Origin: Thiosulfatimonas sediminis
GTDB taxonomy: Bacteria > Pseudomonadota > Gammaproteobacteria > Thiomicrospirales > Thiomicrospiraceae
Direction of reading: 5' to 3'
DNA length: 64,000 nucleotides
NCBI RefSeq assembly: GCF_011398355.1
Contig: NZ_AP021889.1
Coordinates: 2,170,001-2,234,000 of the forward strand
The position numbers and the translations under genes were made by a program. Each line of letters starts with the position of its first letter. Within the stretch, counting starts at the first letter, position 1. Below the pieces are notes generated by a model. That model was not told where the DNA came from, did not search any database, and worked only from the letters and a program-made list of their open reading frames with translations. Of the stretch, positions 45,863 through 55,423 are shown piece after piece.

Positions 45863-46330
45863 TCAATCGCGGCGCTTGGCATCCACTTGCTGCAAACGCT
45901 CCGGTGGAGCTTCCGGTTTTTCCGTCCACTCCCCTTCAATAACACTCTCTTCTGAACGGCGATATGCAGAACGACCGCGCATTTGCATTCCCTTTAAACC
46001 TTGCGCAACCAAAGAATGACGTAAAGGCGCCAGCAATAACAAACCACCCAATGTATCGGTAATTAAACCGGGAATGAACAGTAAAACACCGCCAATAAAA
46101 ATTAAAACGCCATTGATAACCGCCTGTTGCGGCGGCTTACCCTCTTGCAACTCCTGCTGCGCTTGCAACATGGTTGCCATACCCTGCCGACGAATCAGAT
46201 AAACGCCAACAACGGCGGTGCCGATAACCCAAAGCACGGTTGGCAAAGCGCCGATTACCGAACCCAATTCAATTAAGAGATATAACTCCAATAACGGAAT
46301 TAATAAAAAAAACAGTAAGAATATCTTCAT
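45863..46330 (-). CDS. fxsA: FxsA-family membrane protein
   Basis: 155 residues from the ATG at 46330 (MKIFLLFFLLIPLLELYLLIELG), the normal FxsA start. Hydrophobic segments occur at about 2-23, 27-43 and 70-103, with a Gly-rich GGVLLFIPGLITDTLGGLLLL motif typical of the family. The C-terminal tail is charged and Pro-rich. FxsA was named for overexpression suppressing phage T7 F-exclusion; its normal role is unknown. Confidence 0.88.
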   Translation of the reverse strand: MKIFLLFFLLIPLLELYLLIELGSVIGALPTVLWVIGTAVVGVYLIRRQGMATMLQAQQELQEGKPPQQAVINGVLIFIGGVLLFIPGLITDTLGGLLLLAPLRHSLVAQGLKGMQMRGRSAYRRSEESVIEGEWTEKPEAPPERLQQVDAKRRD

Positions 46331-46540
46331 AAAGCCGACTCTGTCATAAAACCCTAAATTACCATTCAAAAACAATAACTTGGCATAAAAATTAAATCAG
46401 CTTATCAGCAAATAAATCTCACTTGCGTAGAGTCCGATTCATTTTCAATTGAATTGTTATAAAATGCGCTCATTCAATTATCAATATATGGCTTAAGAAT
46501 CATTTTTAAAGCCATTTTTGCCATAAAAAGAGAAATTGCT

Positions 46541-48802
46541 ATGTCACTAGGTGTTGCATTTAACCATAAAATTAAAAACTCGTTTGTGCTGTTCTTTACC
46601 TTATGGGCCCTGATTGCAAACGCAATTACGCCGGTTTATGCCGACGAATTACTTGAAATAGACCAAGCGTTTGCACTGCAAACCCCAACGGTCATTGATG
46701 GCAAAATCAACATCAACTGGAAAATCGCTGACGACTACAAACTCTATAAAGACAAAATCTCTGTCAGCGCCAGCCAAGTCACCCTAGATGCCATTCAATA
46801 CTCTCCCGCCAAAAGCATTGATGACCCTTTATTTGGTAAAACCGAAGTTTACGCACATTCCGCAATGCTTAAAATTGGCTACCAAGGTGCCGCGACCAAC
46901 AGTGAAATCACGATTAAATATCAAGGTTGTGCGACCTCAATAGGGGTTTGCTACCCGCCGCAAGAACGTAAATTCACTATCGCCTTGCCTACAAACCAAA
47001 ACACAGCAACAACAAGCAATCCAGCGGCTTTTAGTTCACTGCAAGCGCTCAACAATTTTCTTGCCGAAGGCAGTGGCCAAGCAGAGCTTTTACAAGCAGA
47101 TGAAGCCTTTAAATTTAGTGGCGTTCAAAACGGCAAACAGCTCAATCTTGAGTGGCAAATTGCCGAGGACTACCATCTTTATCGCGACAAAATTAAAGTC
47201 AAAGTCACGCAAGGCGATGCCGACATAGACGCCTTACAACTACCAAAAGCAACAGAAATAGACGACCCGTTATTTGGCAAAACCGCGGTTTATCACGGCT
47301 TATTACAGGCGTCGCTAGCCATCCGCAACACCAGCCAAGACAGCGTGGTTGAAATTGAATACCAAGGATGCTCCGCAGCCTCTGGCGTTTGTTATCCTCC
47401 AACCCGTAAAACCGTTACCATTAGCGCAGCGGCCTTCAACAATGGCGCAGCCTTACCCAAACTCGCGACGGCAACTGTTGGTGCAGAACAAAACAGCACA
47501 CAACAACTTTCCGAAACCGATTTAATTGCCGACACCCTAAAAAACAGCAGCGTCTGGATTGTGATACTCACTTTCTTTGTTTTTGGACTTTTGCTGTCGT
47601 TAACCCCTTGCATCTTCCCGATGATACCGATTCTTTCCAGTATTATCGTCGGCCAAGGCGACCAACTGACTACACGTCGTGCGTTTATCATGTCACTGGT
47701 TTATGTCCTGGCAATGTCAATTACTTATACTGTCGCCGGGGTTCTAGCAGGCGTATTTGGTGAAAACCTTCAAGCTGCTTTCCAAAACCCGTGGATTATC
47801 GGATCATTCAGCGTCGTGTTTTTACTGCTGGCACTGTCCATGTTTGGTTTTTATGAACTGCAATTACCTAGCTCGGTGCAATCCAAACTAGCCACCCTGT
47901 CCAATAAACAACAAGGCGGCACCCTAACCGGCGTCGCGATTATGGGCTTCTTATCCGCCCTGATTGTTGGGCCATGCGTTGCTCCGCCATTGGCCGGCGC
48001 GCTGATTTACATCGGCCAAACAGGTGATGCCCTTCTCGGCGGCGTCGCACTCTTTGCCATGTCAATTGGGATGGGGATGCCGCTGTTACTGCTTGGCACC
48101 TCAGCAGGCAAACTCATGCCACGCGCTGGCGCATGGATGGATGCAGTGAAAGCGGTGTTTGGTGTAATGCTAATCGGTGTTGCCATCTGGATGGCCAGCC
48201 GCATTCTTCCGGCTGAAGTGACGATGTTCGCTTGGTCACTATTACTGATTAGCTCAGCGGTTTATCTTGGCGCTTTCAACAGCACGGCCGACAAATCCGG
48301 CTGGTTCAAACTGTACAAAGGGCTCGGGCTGATGATGTTCCTTTACGGTGCCATTCTGTTAATTGGAATGCTGGCTGGCTCTAAAGACACCTTACAGCCT
48401 TTGAAAGTATTCCAAAACAGCAATGCGGGAGGACAACTTCAGTCAGATAAGTTGCCATTTGAAAAAATCAAAAGCAGCGCGGATTTAGACGCCATTCTGG
48501 CGCAAGGCAAACCGGTGATGCTAGACTTCTATGCAGACTGGTGCGTCAGCTGTAAAGAGATGGAGCAATTCACGTTTAGTGACCAAAAAGTACAACGCGC
48601 GCTCGAAGGGGTTACCTTACTTAAGGCCGACGTGACGGCTAACGACGACTTAGATAAAGCGCTAATGAAACGCTTTGGTATCATTGGCCCACCCGCTATT
48701 CTGTTTTTTGAGAATGGACAAGAACACAAAGCGCAGCGCGTAGTTGGTTTTAAAAATGCCGACGACTTTAGTCAAACCATTCAACGCGCATTCACGCGAT
48801 AA
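46541..48802 (+). CDS. dsbD: Thiol:disulfide interchange protein DsbD with duplicated N-terminal domain
   Basis: 753 residues. After a signal peptide (to about 34) come two tandem nDsbD-type periplasmic domains: residues about 37-150 with Cys130 and Cys137 (CATSIGVCYPP), and about 183-295 with Cys277 and Cys284 (CSAASGVCYPP). The eight-helix membrane domain (about 335-625) carries Cys in SLTPCIFPM and IVGPCVAPPLAG. The C-terminal thioredoxin domain has DWCVSCKEME. DsbD carries electrons from cytoplasmic thioredoxin to periplasmic DsbC and CcmG. E. coli DsbD (about 565 residues) has one nDsbD; the second copy explains the extra length. Confidence 0.93.
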   Translation: MSLGVAFNHKIKNSFVLFFTLWALIANAITPVYADELLEIDQAFALQTPTVIDGKININWKIADDYKLYKDKISVSASQVTLDAIQYSPAKSIDDPLFGKTEVYAHSAMLKIGYQGAATNSEITIKYQGCATSIGVCYPPQERKFTIALPTNQNTATTSNPAAFSSLQALNNFLAEGSGQAELLQADEAFKFSGVQNGKQLNLEWQIAEDYHLYRDKIKVKVTQGDADIDALQLPKATEIDDPLFGKTAVYHGLLQASLAIRNTSQDSVVEIEYQGCSAASGVCYPPTRKTVTISAAAFNNGAALPKLATATVGAEQNSTQQLSETDLIADTLKNSSVWIVILTFFVFGLLLSLTPCIFPMIPILSSIIVGQGDQLTTRRAFIMSLVYVLAMSITYTVAGVLAGVFGENLQAAFQNPWIIGSFSVVFLLLALSMFGFYELQLPSSVQSKLATLSNKQQGGTLTGVAIMGFLSALIVGPCVAPPLAGALIYIGQTGDALLGGVALFAMSIGMGMPLLLLGTSAGKLMPRAGAWMDAVKAVFGVMLIGVAIWMASRILPAEVTMFAWSLLLISSAVYLGAFNSTADKSGWFKLYKGLGLMMFLYGAILLIGMLAGSKDTLQPLKVFQNSNAGGQLQSDKLPFEKIKSSADLDAILAQGKPVMLDFYADWCVSCKEMEQFTFSDQKVQRALEGVTLLKADVTANDDLDKALMKRFGIIGPPAILFFENGQEHKAQRVVGFKNADDFSQTIQRAFTR

Positions 48803-48811
48803 CAGTCTTAA

Positions 48812-48840
48812 GGCACCACATTGGCGATAGATGTGGTGCC
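48812..48840 (+). other. Hairpin downstream of dsbD
   Basis: GGCACCACAT (48812-48821) and ATGTGGTGCC (48831-48840): a perfect 10-bp stem with a 9-nt loop. No T-tract follows, so it is either a weak terminator or an mRNA 3'-end structure. Confidence 0.5.
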
Positions 48841-48950
48841 GTCCTCTATAAACCCTCAAACATACGACACTTCATAACAGTACGCGGCTTTTTAATGCAG
48901 TTCAAACAAATAGCGGCTTGTTATTTCAAACTATTTATTCACTTTCCCCG

Positions 48951-48988
48951 CACTATAGATAGTGAAAATACGGCCTATCAGTTATAAT
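48951..48988 (+). promoter_or_regulatory. Candidate aroQ-accB promoter with overlapping palindrome
   Basis: TAGTGA (48960-48965), 17 bp, TATAAT (48983-48988). The palindrome CACTATAGATAGTG (48951-48964) overlaps the -35 and could be an operator or another regulator site. Prediction from sequence only. Confidence 0.45.
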
Positions 48989-49031
48989 CTCGACACAATA
49001 TTTTCACCATAGGCAAGAAAGGTTTAACGTA

Positions 49032-49469
49032 ATGGCAACAATTTTGGTACTTAACGGTCCCAACCTCAATATGCTTGGTCGTCGCGAACCCCAAATTTAC
49101 GGGCGACAAACCTTGGCAGATGTCATCGAGAACCTTGAAGCCCTAGCCGATGAATACAACATTCGCTTAAGGGATTTCCAAAGCAATGCAGAACATGAAA
49201 TTGTTGAGCGTATTCATCAAGCAATGGACGACGGCACCGATTATATTATTATCAATCCAGCTGCCTTCACGCACACCAGTGTCGCCATTCGCGATGCACT
49301 TGCCACTGTAGATATTCCATTTATTGAAGTACATCTTTCCAATATTCACCGCCGAGAACCGTTTCGAAGCCACTCCTATTTCTCGGATCTGGCTGACGGG
49401 ATTATCGCCGGTTTAGGCGCTAAAGGTTACGAACTGGCATTGCATGCCGCCGCAGACAAACTTTTATAA
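49032..49469 (+). CDS. aroQ: Type II 3-dehydroquinate dehydratase AroQ
   Basis: 145 residues, the dodecameric class of the third shikimate-pathway enzyme. It opens with [19 protein letters not shown], whose Tyr is catalytic. [15 protein letters not shown] near 56, [17 protein letters not shown] near 77, and [18 protein letters not shown] near 101 (catalytic His) complete the site. It precedes accBC by 77 bp, a common gammaproteobacterial order. Confidence 0.97.
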   Translation: MATILVLNGPNLNMLGRREPQIYGRQTLADVIENLEALADEYNIRLRDFQSNAEHEIVERIHQAMDDGTDYIIINPAAFTHTSVAIRDALATVDIPFIEVHLSNIHRREPFRSHSYFSDLADGIIAGLGAKGYELALHAAADKLL

Positions 49470-49546
49470 GCGTATTACCTCCCATTTAACAAACAACGAG
49501 ACCTGTTCCATTAACAAAGCAGGCCACACAGAGCAAAGGATAAAAC

Positions 49547-50008
49547 ATGGATATTCGTTCGATTCGTAAACTGATTGAAATCGTAGAACAATCAGGTATC
49601 GCCGAAATTGAAATTAAAGAAGGTGAGCACAACATTCGCATAACGCGTAACCAAGAGCCGATTTATGTTACTGCCCCAACCCAAATGCAGGCGGCCGCTC
49701 CAATGCAAGCAGCCCCGATGGCCGCTGCCCCAGCCGTCAGCGAAGCACAACCTGTGGTGGTTGCAGCGCCAAGTGGTCACACCGTAAAATCGCCAATGGT
49801 CGGCACTTTCTATACCGCACCAGCACCGGATGCTGCGCCATTTGTTAAGGTTGGCGATAAAGTTAAGGAAGGCGATACGCTTTGCATTATTGAAGCGATG
49901 AAAATCATGAACCCGATTGAGTCAGATAAAACAGGCACGATTAAACACATTATGGGTGTCAACGGTGAGCCGGTAGAGTATGACCAGCCACTTTATATTA
50001 TTGAATAA
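49547..50008 (+). CDS. accB: Biotin carboxyl carrier protein of acetyl-CoA carboxylase
   Basis: 153 residues (E. coli 156). An N-terminal helical domain ([17 protein letters not shown]), an Ala/Pro/Met-rich flexible linker (about 40-77), then the biotinyl domain with EAMKIMNPI, whose Lys near 119 carries biotin. It carries CO2 between biotin carboxylase and carboxyltransferase in fatty acid synthesis. 24 bp upstream of accC; AAAGGA precedes the ATG. Confidence 0.97.
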   Translation: MDIRSIRKLIEIVEQSGIAEIEIKEGEHNIRITRNQEPIYVTAPTQMQAAAPMQAAPMAAAPAVSEAQPVVVAAPSGHTVKSPMVGTFYTAPAPDAAPFVKVGDKVKEGDTLCIIEAMKIMNPIESDKTGTIKHIMGVNGEPVEYDQPLYIIE

Positions 50009-50032
50009 TCACCGCAATCGACAGGCTTCTAC

Positions 50033-51382
50033 ATGATTGAAAAAATTCTTATTGCTAACCGCGGTGAAATTGCCCTGCGTATTTTGCGCGCTTGTAAAGA
50101 GCTTGGCATTAAAACCGTTGCGGTTCACTCCACCGCTGACGCGAATCTTAAACACGTTTTACTTGCTGATGAGACCGTCTGCATCGGACCACCGGCGTCC
50201 ACCAACAGTTACTTAAATGTGCCGGCGATTATCGCCGCGGCCGAAGTCACCGATGCCGAAGCGATCCACCCAGGCTACGGCTTTCTGGCAGAAAATGCGG
50301 ACTTTGCCGAACGCGTTGAAGAAAGCGGTTTTATCTTTATCGGCCCAACGGCTGATACCATTCGCAAAATGGGCGATAAGGTTGAAGCGATTCGCGCCAT
50401 GAAAGCCTCAGGCGTGCCGACGGTTCCTGGCTCGGGCGGCCCACTAGGGAAAAACGATGCGGAAAATCTTCGCATTGCCAAAGAAATTGGCTATCCGGTC
50501 ATTATTAAAGCGGCCGGTGGTGGCGGTGGTCGTGGTATGCGCGTGGTTCATACCGAAGCTAACTTGCTTAAATCCATTCAACTGACCAGTACCGAAGCGA
50601 AAACGTTCTTCGGTAATCCGGAAGTTTATATGGAAAAATTCCTTGAAAATCCTCGGCACGTTGAAATTCAAGTTTTGGCCGATGGTCAAGGTCAAGCAAT
50701 CCACTTAGGTGAACGCGATTGCTCGATGCAACGTCGTCACCAAAAAGTCGTTGAGGAAGCACCAGCCCCAGGAATTACCGAAGAACAGCGTCAGCGTATC
50801 GGCCAAGCCTGTGTGAATGCCTGTTTGAAAATCAACTATCGTGGCGCAGGTACCTTTGAATTTTTATATGAAAACGGCGAGTTTTATTTCATCGAAATGA
50901 ACACCCGTCTTCAGGTGGAACACTGCGTGACCGAAATGGTCACCGGCATCGATTTGGTTAAAGCACAAATCGAAGTGGCGATGGGCATTCCATTATCCAT
51001 TAAACAAGAAGATGTGACCCTAACCGGCCACGCCATCGAGTGCCGCATCAATGCAGAAAACCCGGCGAAAAACTTTATGCCATCGCCTGGGAAGCTTGAA
51101 CGCCTGCATTTACCTGGCGGTCTTGGGGTTCGCTGGGATTCGCACATTTACACGGGTTACAGCATTCCGCCGCACTATGATTCGATGATAGGCAAATTAA
51201 TTTGCCACGGTTCAGACCGTAACGCGGCCATCGCACGTATGAGTAACGCCTTAAGTGAATTAATTATTCAAGGCATAGACACCAATATACATATGCAGCG
51301 CGAAATCATGAACGACCACGGCTTTGTCGAGGGCGGACAAAACATTCACTACCTTGAGCATCGCCTTGAACATCTAGTTTAA
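50033..51382 (+). CDS. accC: Biotin carboxylase AccC
   Basis: 449 residues, the same as E. coli. An ATP-grasp enzyme: [22 protein letters not shown] at the start, the Gly-rich ATP loop [12 protein letters not shown] near 159, [12 protein letters not shown] near 209, and [22 protein letters not shown] near 285. It carboxylates biotin on AccB. It is the last gene before a strong terminator at 51404, so aroQ-accB-accC is probably one unit. Confidence 0.97.
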   Translation: MIEKILIANRGEIALRILRACKELGIKTVAVHSTADANLKHVLLADETVCIGPPASTNSYLNVPAIIAAAEVTDAEAIHPGYGFLAENADFAERVEESGFIFIGPTADTIRKMGDKVEAIRAMKASGVPTVPGSGGPLGKNDAENLRIAKEIGYPVIIKAAGGGGGRGMRVVHTEANLLKSIQLTSTEAKTFFGNPEVYMEKFLENPRHVEIQVLADGQGQAIHLGERDCSMQRRHQKVVEEAPAPGITEEQRQRIGQACVNACLKINYRGAGTFEFLYENGEFYFIEMNTRLQVEHCVTEMVTGIDLVKAQIEVAMGIPLSIKQEDVTLTGHAIECRINAENPAKNFMPSPGKLERLHLPGGLGVRWDSHIYTGYSIPPHYDSMIGKLICHGSDRNAAIARMSNALSELIIQGIDTNIHMQREIMNDHGFVEGGQNIHYLEHRLEHLV

Positions 51383-51403
51383 ATCAGGATAATCATGGAC
51401 GCT

Positions 51404-51447
51404 AAACCACTGTCGTTTTGCAGAATAACGACAGTGGTTTTTGTTTT
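51404..51447 (+). terminator. Intrinsic terminator after accC
   Basis: AAACCACTGTCGTT (51404-51417) and AACGACAGTGGTTT (51427-51440) form a perfect 14-bp stem with a 9-nt loop, then a T-rich tract. Confidence 0.93.
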
Positions 51448-51472
51448 TACAGAATTTAGTTAGGACCTTCTT

Positions 51473-52351
51473 ATGGCTTGGATTCAAATCAACACCACTG
51501 TCACCGAAACACTTGCTGAACCGCTATCCGATGCCTTTATGGAATGCGAGGCCGTTTCGGTCACCTTTGAAGACGCCAAAGACGACCCGATTTTTGAACC
51601 GGATATCGGCACCACGCCGATTTGGCAGAACACCAAAGTCACCGCATTATTTGACGCCGAAGTGGATGCGAAAGCCGTTATCCTGCAAATCAAAAACCAC
51701 TTGAATGCCCTAGCAGAACACTCATTTAAAATTGAAGTTTTAGAAGACAAAGACTGGATTCGGGAATGGATGGATCAATTCCAGCCCATGCAATTTGGCA
51801 CAAAATTATGGATTGTCCCCAGCTGGTGCCAGCCGCAAGAAGCCGATGCCATTAATTTGATGCTTGACCCTGGTCTGGCTTTCGGCACCGGAACCCACCC
51901 AACCACCGCCATGTGTTTACGCTGGCTGGACAGCAATCCACCACAAAATAAAACCGTCATCGACTATGGTTGTGGGTCTGGCATTTTGGCTTTGGCGGCA
52001 AAAAAACTGGGGGCACTTTCAGTCAGTGGAACGGACATTGACCCGCAGGCGATTCAAGCCTCTCACCAAAACGCCGAGCGCAATGGCGAAAATCTACACT
52101 TTGCTTTAGTTAAGGAGTTTGACTCCAAGCCAGTGGACGTTTTGTTGGCCAACATTCTATCCGGCCCGCTCAAAGAATTAGCGCCAGAATTTCAGCGCTT
52201 AGTCAAAAACGGCGGCGAACTGGTCTTATCCGGCTTACTGGCAAGCCAAGCAGCCGAGTTGCAAACCCACTATTTGCAATTTGGATTTCAGCTTGACCAA
52301 TTGGAAACCGACGAAGAGTGGGCGCGTTTAAGCGGCCGTAAAATCCTATAA
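51473..52351 (+). CDS. prmA: Ribosomal protein L11 methyltransferase PrmA
   Basis: 292 residues (E. coli 293). An N-terminal substrate-recognition domain, a linker with DKDWIREWMDQFQPMQFG near 87, then a SAM-dependent domain: AFGTGTHPTT near 137, DYGCGSGILALAAKKLGA near 165, and LLANILSGPLKELAPE near 223. It trimethylates ribosomal protein L11. dusB and fis follow, the arrangement prmA-dusB-fis being known in E. coli and relatives. Confidence 0.96.
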   Translation: MAWIQINTTVTETLAEPLSDAFMECEAVSVTFEDAKDDPIFEPDIGTTPIWQNTKVTALFDAEVDAKAVILQIKNHLNALAEHSFKIEVLEDKDWIREWMDQFQPMQFGTKLWIVPSWCQPQEADAINLMLDPGLAFGTGTHPTTAMCLRWLDSNPPQNKTVIDYGCGSGILALAAKKLGALSVSGTDIDPQAIQASHQNAERNGENLHFALVKEFDSKPVDVLLANILSGPLKELAPEFQRLVKNGGELVLSGLLASQAAELQTHYLQFGFQLDQLETDEEWARLSGRKIL

Positions 52352-52389
52352 TCGCGCACTAAAACACGCAATCATGCCAAGGTAAGTGG

Positions 52390-53412
52390 ATGTTACAAAT
52401 CGGCCCTTATGTATTCGACAACCCATTAGTACTCGCCCCCATGGCCGGTGTCACCGATGCGGTCTATCGTAAATTGTGCCGCCAGCAAGGCGCCGCCTAT
52501 ACACTGGCCGAAATGGTGGCTTCAAAAAAAGCGCTTTGGGTCTCAAAAAAATCTGCCACGCGCCATGTTGACATCAATGACCCAGAACCACGTGCGGTGC
52601 AATTAATCGGTACCGATGCACAAGAACTCGCCGAGGCCGCCACTTGGCAGGAAAGCCAAGGCGCACAGATTATCGACTTAAATATGGGCTGTCCGGCGAA
52701 AAAAGTCTGTACCGTTGCCGCCGGCTCGGCGTTGATGGGCGAGCCGGACAAGGTAAAACAGATTTTTACAGCCTTGGTCGAAGCGGTCAGCACACCCGTC
52801 ACGGTTAAAATCCGAACCGGCACCGATGCCGATAATAAAAACGCACTGCAAATTGCGCTTTTAGCGCAAGAGTGTGGCTTAGCGGCCGTGACCATTCACG
52901 GCCGCACTCGTGCAGAGAAATTCCAAGGCCAAGCGGAATACGGCACAATTAAAACGGTTAAACAGGCGCTCTCGATTCCAGTGATTGCCAATGGCGATAT
53001 TTGCAGCCCCGAACAAGCTCAATTTGTATTAGAATACACCGGTGCTGACGGCATCATGATTGGGCGCGCCTCACAGGGCTATCCCTGGATATTTCGTGAA
53101 ATAAATCATTACCTTAAGCATAATGAAAAACTGCCTGGTGCGGCCTTAACCGAGTTTTATCAGACGATCCAAGCACATTTGATTGGACTCTATGCGCTAT
53201 ACGGCTCGGAACACGGCGCTCGTATCGCTCGTAAACATCTCGGCTGGTACACCCAAAACCTAAGCCAGCTGCTGGCTCCGACAGAATGCACCCAGTTGCG
53301 TCGTGACTTCAACCAGCTACAGACGGCAACGGAACAACAACAACAAATAATCGATTTTTTCGAACAGGCATTACACACGTCTAACCTGTGTATTCCCCTA
53401 GCTAACCGATAA
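52390..53412 (+). CDS. dusB: tRNA-dihydrouridine synthase DusB
   Basis: 340 residues, an FMN TIM-barrel reductase that makes dihydrouridine in tRNA. LAPMAGVTDAVYRKLCR near 16, the catalytic Cys in DLNMGCPAKKV near 103, TVKIRTGTD near 140 and TIHGRTRAEKFQG near 168 are the family motifs. It is 11 bp from fis; in enterobacteria dusB and fis form an operon, and the same is likely here. Confidence 0.95.
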   Translation: MLQIGPYVFDNPLVLAPMAGVTDAVYRKLCRQQGAAYTLAEMVASKKALWVSKKSATRHVDINDPEPRAVQLIGTDAQELAEAATWQESQGAQIIDLNMGCPAKKVCTVAAGSALMGEPDKVKQIFTALVEAVSTPVTVKIRTGTDADNKNALQIALLAQECGLAAVTIHGRTRAEKFQGQAEYGTIKTVKQALSIPVIANGDICSPEQAQFVLEYTGADGIMIGRASQGYPWIFREINHYLKHNEKLPGAALTEFYQTIQAHLIGLYALYGSEHGARIARKHLGWYTQNLSQLLAPTECTQLRRDFNQLQTATEQQQQIIDFFEQALHTSNLCIPLANR

Positions 53413-53423
53413 TTTTAAGACGT

Positions 53424-53675
53424 ATGACAGACTCTAATTCGACTAGCCAAATTTCATTGAGCGACAAAGTCACCAACACGCTAGAAATCTACTTCAATAA
53501 CCTTCAAGAAGAATCAACCTGTGACCTCTACGAAATGGTCATTCAGCAGGTGGAAAAGCCGCTGATCGAATTTGTCCTGCAAAAAACCGAACATAACCAA
53601 ACACAATCTGCGCAGATTCTCGGCATCAACCGAAACACCCTGCGTAAGAAAATGCTCAAATACAAACTGATTTAA
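53424..53675 (+). CDS. fis: DNA-binding protein Fis
   Basis: 83 residues (E. coli 98). A C-terminal helix-turn-helix [23 protein letters not shown] near 58-80, preceded by [17 protein letters not shown]. Fis is a nucleoid protein and activator of rRNA and other promoters. The start codon is the ATG at 53424; the short N-terminus is acidic/polar. Downstream of dusB, and only 22 bp before purH. Confidence 0.95.
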   Translation: MTDSNSTSQISLSDKVTNTLEIYFNNLQEESTCDLYEMVIQQVEKPLIEFVLQKTEHNQTQSAQILGINRNTLRKKMLKYKLI

Positions 53676-53697
53676 TTTTTATTTTTGGAGATTCACC

Positions 53698-55257
53698 ATG
53701 AAACCAGTGCGTCGTGCTTTGATTAGCGTGTCCGACAAAAACGGCATTCTTGATTTTGCCAAAGCCCTAAGTGATATGGGCGTTGCCATTTTATCAACCG
53801 GTGGTACCTATAAAGTACTATCCGAAGCTGGACTGGCTGTAACCGAAGTTTCCGAATACACCGGTTTTCCGGAAATGATGGATGGTCGCGTTAAAACACT
53901 GCACCCTAAAATTCACGGTGGTCTGCTAGGGCGTCGAGGTAAAGACGATGCCATTATGAGAGAGCACGGCATAGACCCAATCGATATGGTCGTGGTTAAT
54001 CTATACCCATTCGAAGCGACCGTTGCCAAAGCAGATTGCTCACTCGAAGACGCGATTGAAAACATCGACATCGGCGGGCCTACTATGTTACGTTCTGCCG
54101 CCAAAAACCATAATGATGTCGCCGTCGTCACCGATCCTGCTGACTATGCTCGCATTCTTGAAGAGATGCGCGCAAACGACGCTCACCTTTCGCACGCGAC
54201 ACGTTTTGACCTTGCGATCAAAACCTTTGAACAAACCTCTCGCTATGACGGCGCAATTTCGAACTACTTCGGCAAAATGTTCTCTGCAGAAGGTGACCAC
54301 TTCTCGCGTACTTACAACACTCAATACGTTAAAAAACAAACCATGCGTTACGGTGAAAACCCACATCAAAAAGCGGCTTTTTACACCGAGCGCAATCCTG
54401 CTGAAGCATCCATCTCTACCGCCACGCAAATCCAAGGTAAAGAGTTGTCTTTCAACAACATCGCCGACACTGATGCAGCGCTTGAATTGGTTAAGACCTT
54501 CGAGCAAACCGCCTGCGTTATCGTTAAACACGCTAACCCATGCGGTGTTTCGGTTGGAGCAAGCCAGTTAGAAGCTTATGATCGCGCCTATAAAACCGAT
54601 CCAACCTCTGCCTTTGGCGGCATTATCGCGTTCAACACGGAATTGGACGAAGCCACGGCTAAGGCGATTGTCGAGCGCCAATTTGTGGAAGTAATTATCG
54701 CGCCTAGCGTGTCTAAAGCCGCCAAAGCAGCGGTTGCCGCGAAACAAAATGTGCGTCTATTAGAGTGCGGCGAGTTTAACGGACAACACGCCGCTTATGA
54801 CTACAAAAAAGTCACCGGTGGCCTATTGGTACAAGATCGCGATTTAGGAACAGTTCCCGCTGATGACCTAAAAGTAGTGACAAAACGCGCGCCGACCGAA
54901 GCAGAAATGACCGACCTAATGTTTGCATGGAAAGTCGCGAAATTCGTTAAATCAAACGCAATTGTCTACGTAAAAGACGGTATGACTATCGGCGTGGGTG
55001 CAGGTCAAATGAGCCGTGTTTACTCAGCCAAAATCGCCGGTATCAAAGCCGCCGATGAAGGCCTGGAAGTTCCAGGTTCGGTCATGGCTTCTGACGCTTT
55101 CTTCCCTTTCCGCGATGGCATTGATGCAGCAGCGGCGGCAGGAATTACCGCAGTCATTCATCCAGGCGGCTCCATGCGTGACCAAGAAGTCATCGACGCT
55201 GCGGACGAACACGGCATTGCGATGGTGTTTACCGGAATGCGCCATTTCAAACATTAA
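53698..55257 (+). CDS. purH: Bifunctional AICAR transformylase/IMP cyclohydrolase PurH
   Basis: 519 residues (E. coli 529). The N-terminal MGS-like cyclohydrolase domain starts [20 protein letters not shown], with [21 protein letters not shown] near 61. The C-terminal AICAR transformylase domain has [13 protein letters not shown] near 219, [14 protein letters not shown] near 275, and [17 protein letters not shown] near 483. It catalyses the last two steps of IMP synthesis. GGAG lies 7 bases before the ATG. purD follows after 166 bp. Confidence 0.97.
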   Translation: MKPVRRALISVSDKNGILDFAKALSDMGVAILSTGGTYKVLSEAGLAVTEVSEYTGFPEMMDGRVKTLHPKIHGGLLGRRGKDDAIMREHGIDPIDMVVVNLYPFEATVAKADCSLEDAIENIDIGGPTMLRSAAKNHNDVAVVTDPADYARILEEMRANDAHLSHATRFDLAIKTFEQTSRYDGAISNYFGKMFSAEGDHFSRTYNTQYVKKQTMRYGENPHQKAAFYTERNPAEASISTATQIQGKELSFNNIADTDAALELVKTFEQTACVIVKHANPCGVSVGASQLEAYDRAYKTDPTSAFGGIIAFNTELDEATAKAIVERQFVEVIIAPSVSKAAKAAVAAKQNVRLLECGEFNGQHAAYDYKKVTGGLLVQDRDLGTVPADDLKVVTKRAPTEAEMTDLMFAWKVAKFVKSNAIVYVKDGMTIGVGAGQMSRVYSAKIAGIKAADEGLEVPGSVMASDAFFPFRDGIDAAAAAGITAVIHPGGSMRDQEVIDAADEHGIAMVFTGMRHFKH

Positions 55258-55266
55258 AAATAGTCT

Positions 55267-55363
55267 GTTTTGCTTGATTTCGGTATTGGAGAGCGCCCTT
55301 TCATTAGACAGGTGCAATCAGCGCAGCAGGAAAGTTGCCGTCAGCCTAAAAATCAAGCAAAAC
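55267..55363. repeat. 14-bp inverted repeat between purH and purD
   Basis: GTTTTGCTTGATTT (55267-55280) and AAATCAAGCAAAAC (55350-55363) are perfectly complementary, separated by 69 nt. It starts 10 bp after the purH stop and ends 60 bp before purD. It could close a structured RNA in the purH-purD transcript; no known riboswitch was recognised. Confidence 0.7.
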
Positions 55364-55423
55364 GTGAATTTTTAATCACAGCACAGAATTTAAGAATATT
55401 TCATCCCTAAGGATAAATAAATT

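Noticed and set aside
54023-54571. 182-residue open frame on + within purH
   Set aside because: It lies in another frame of a well-supported purH, has low-complexity Leu/Thr/Pro content and no start signal.
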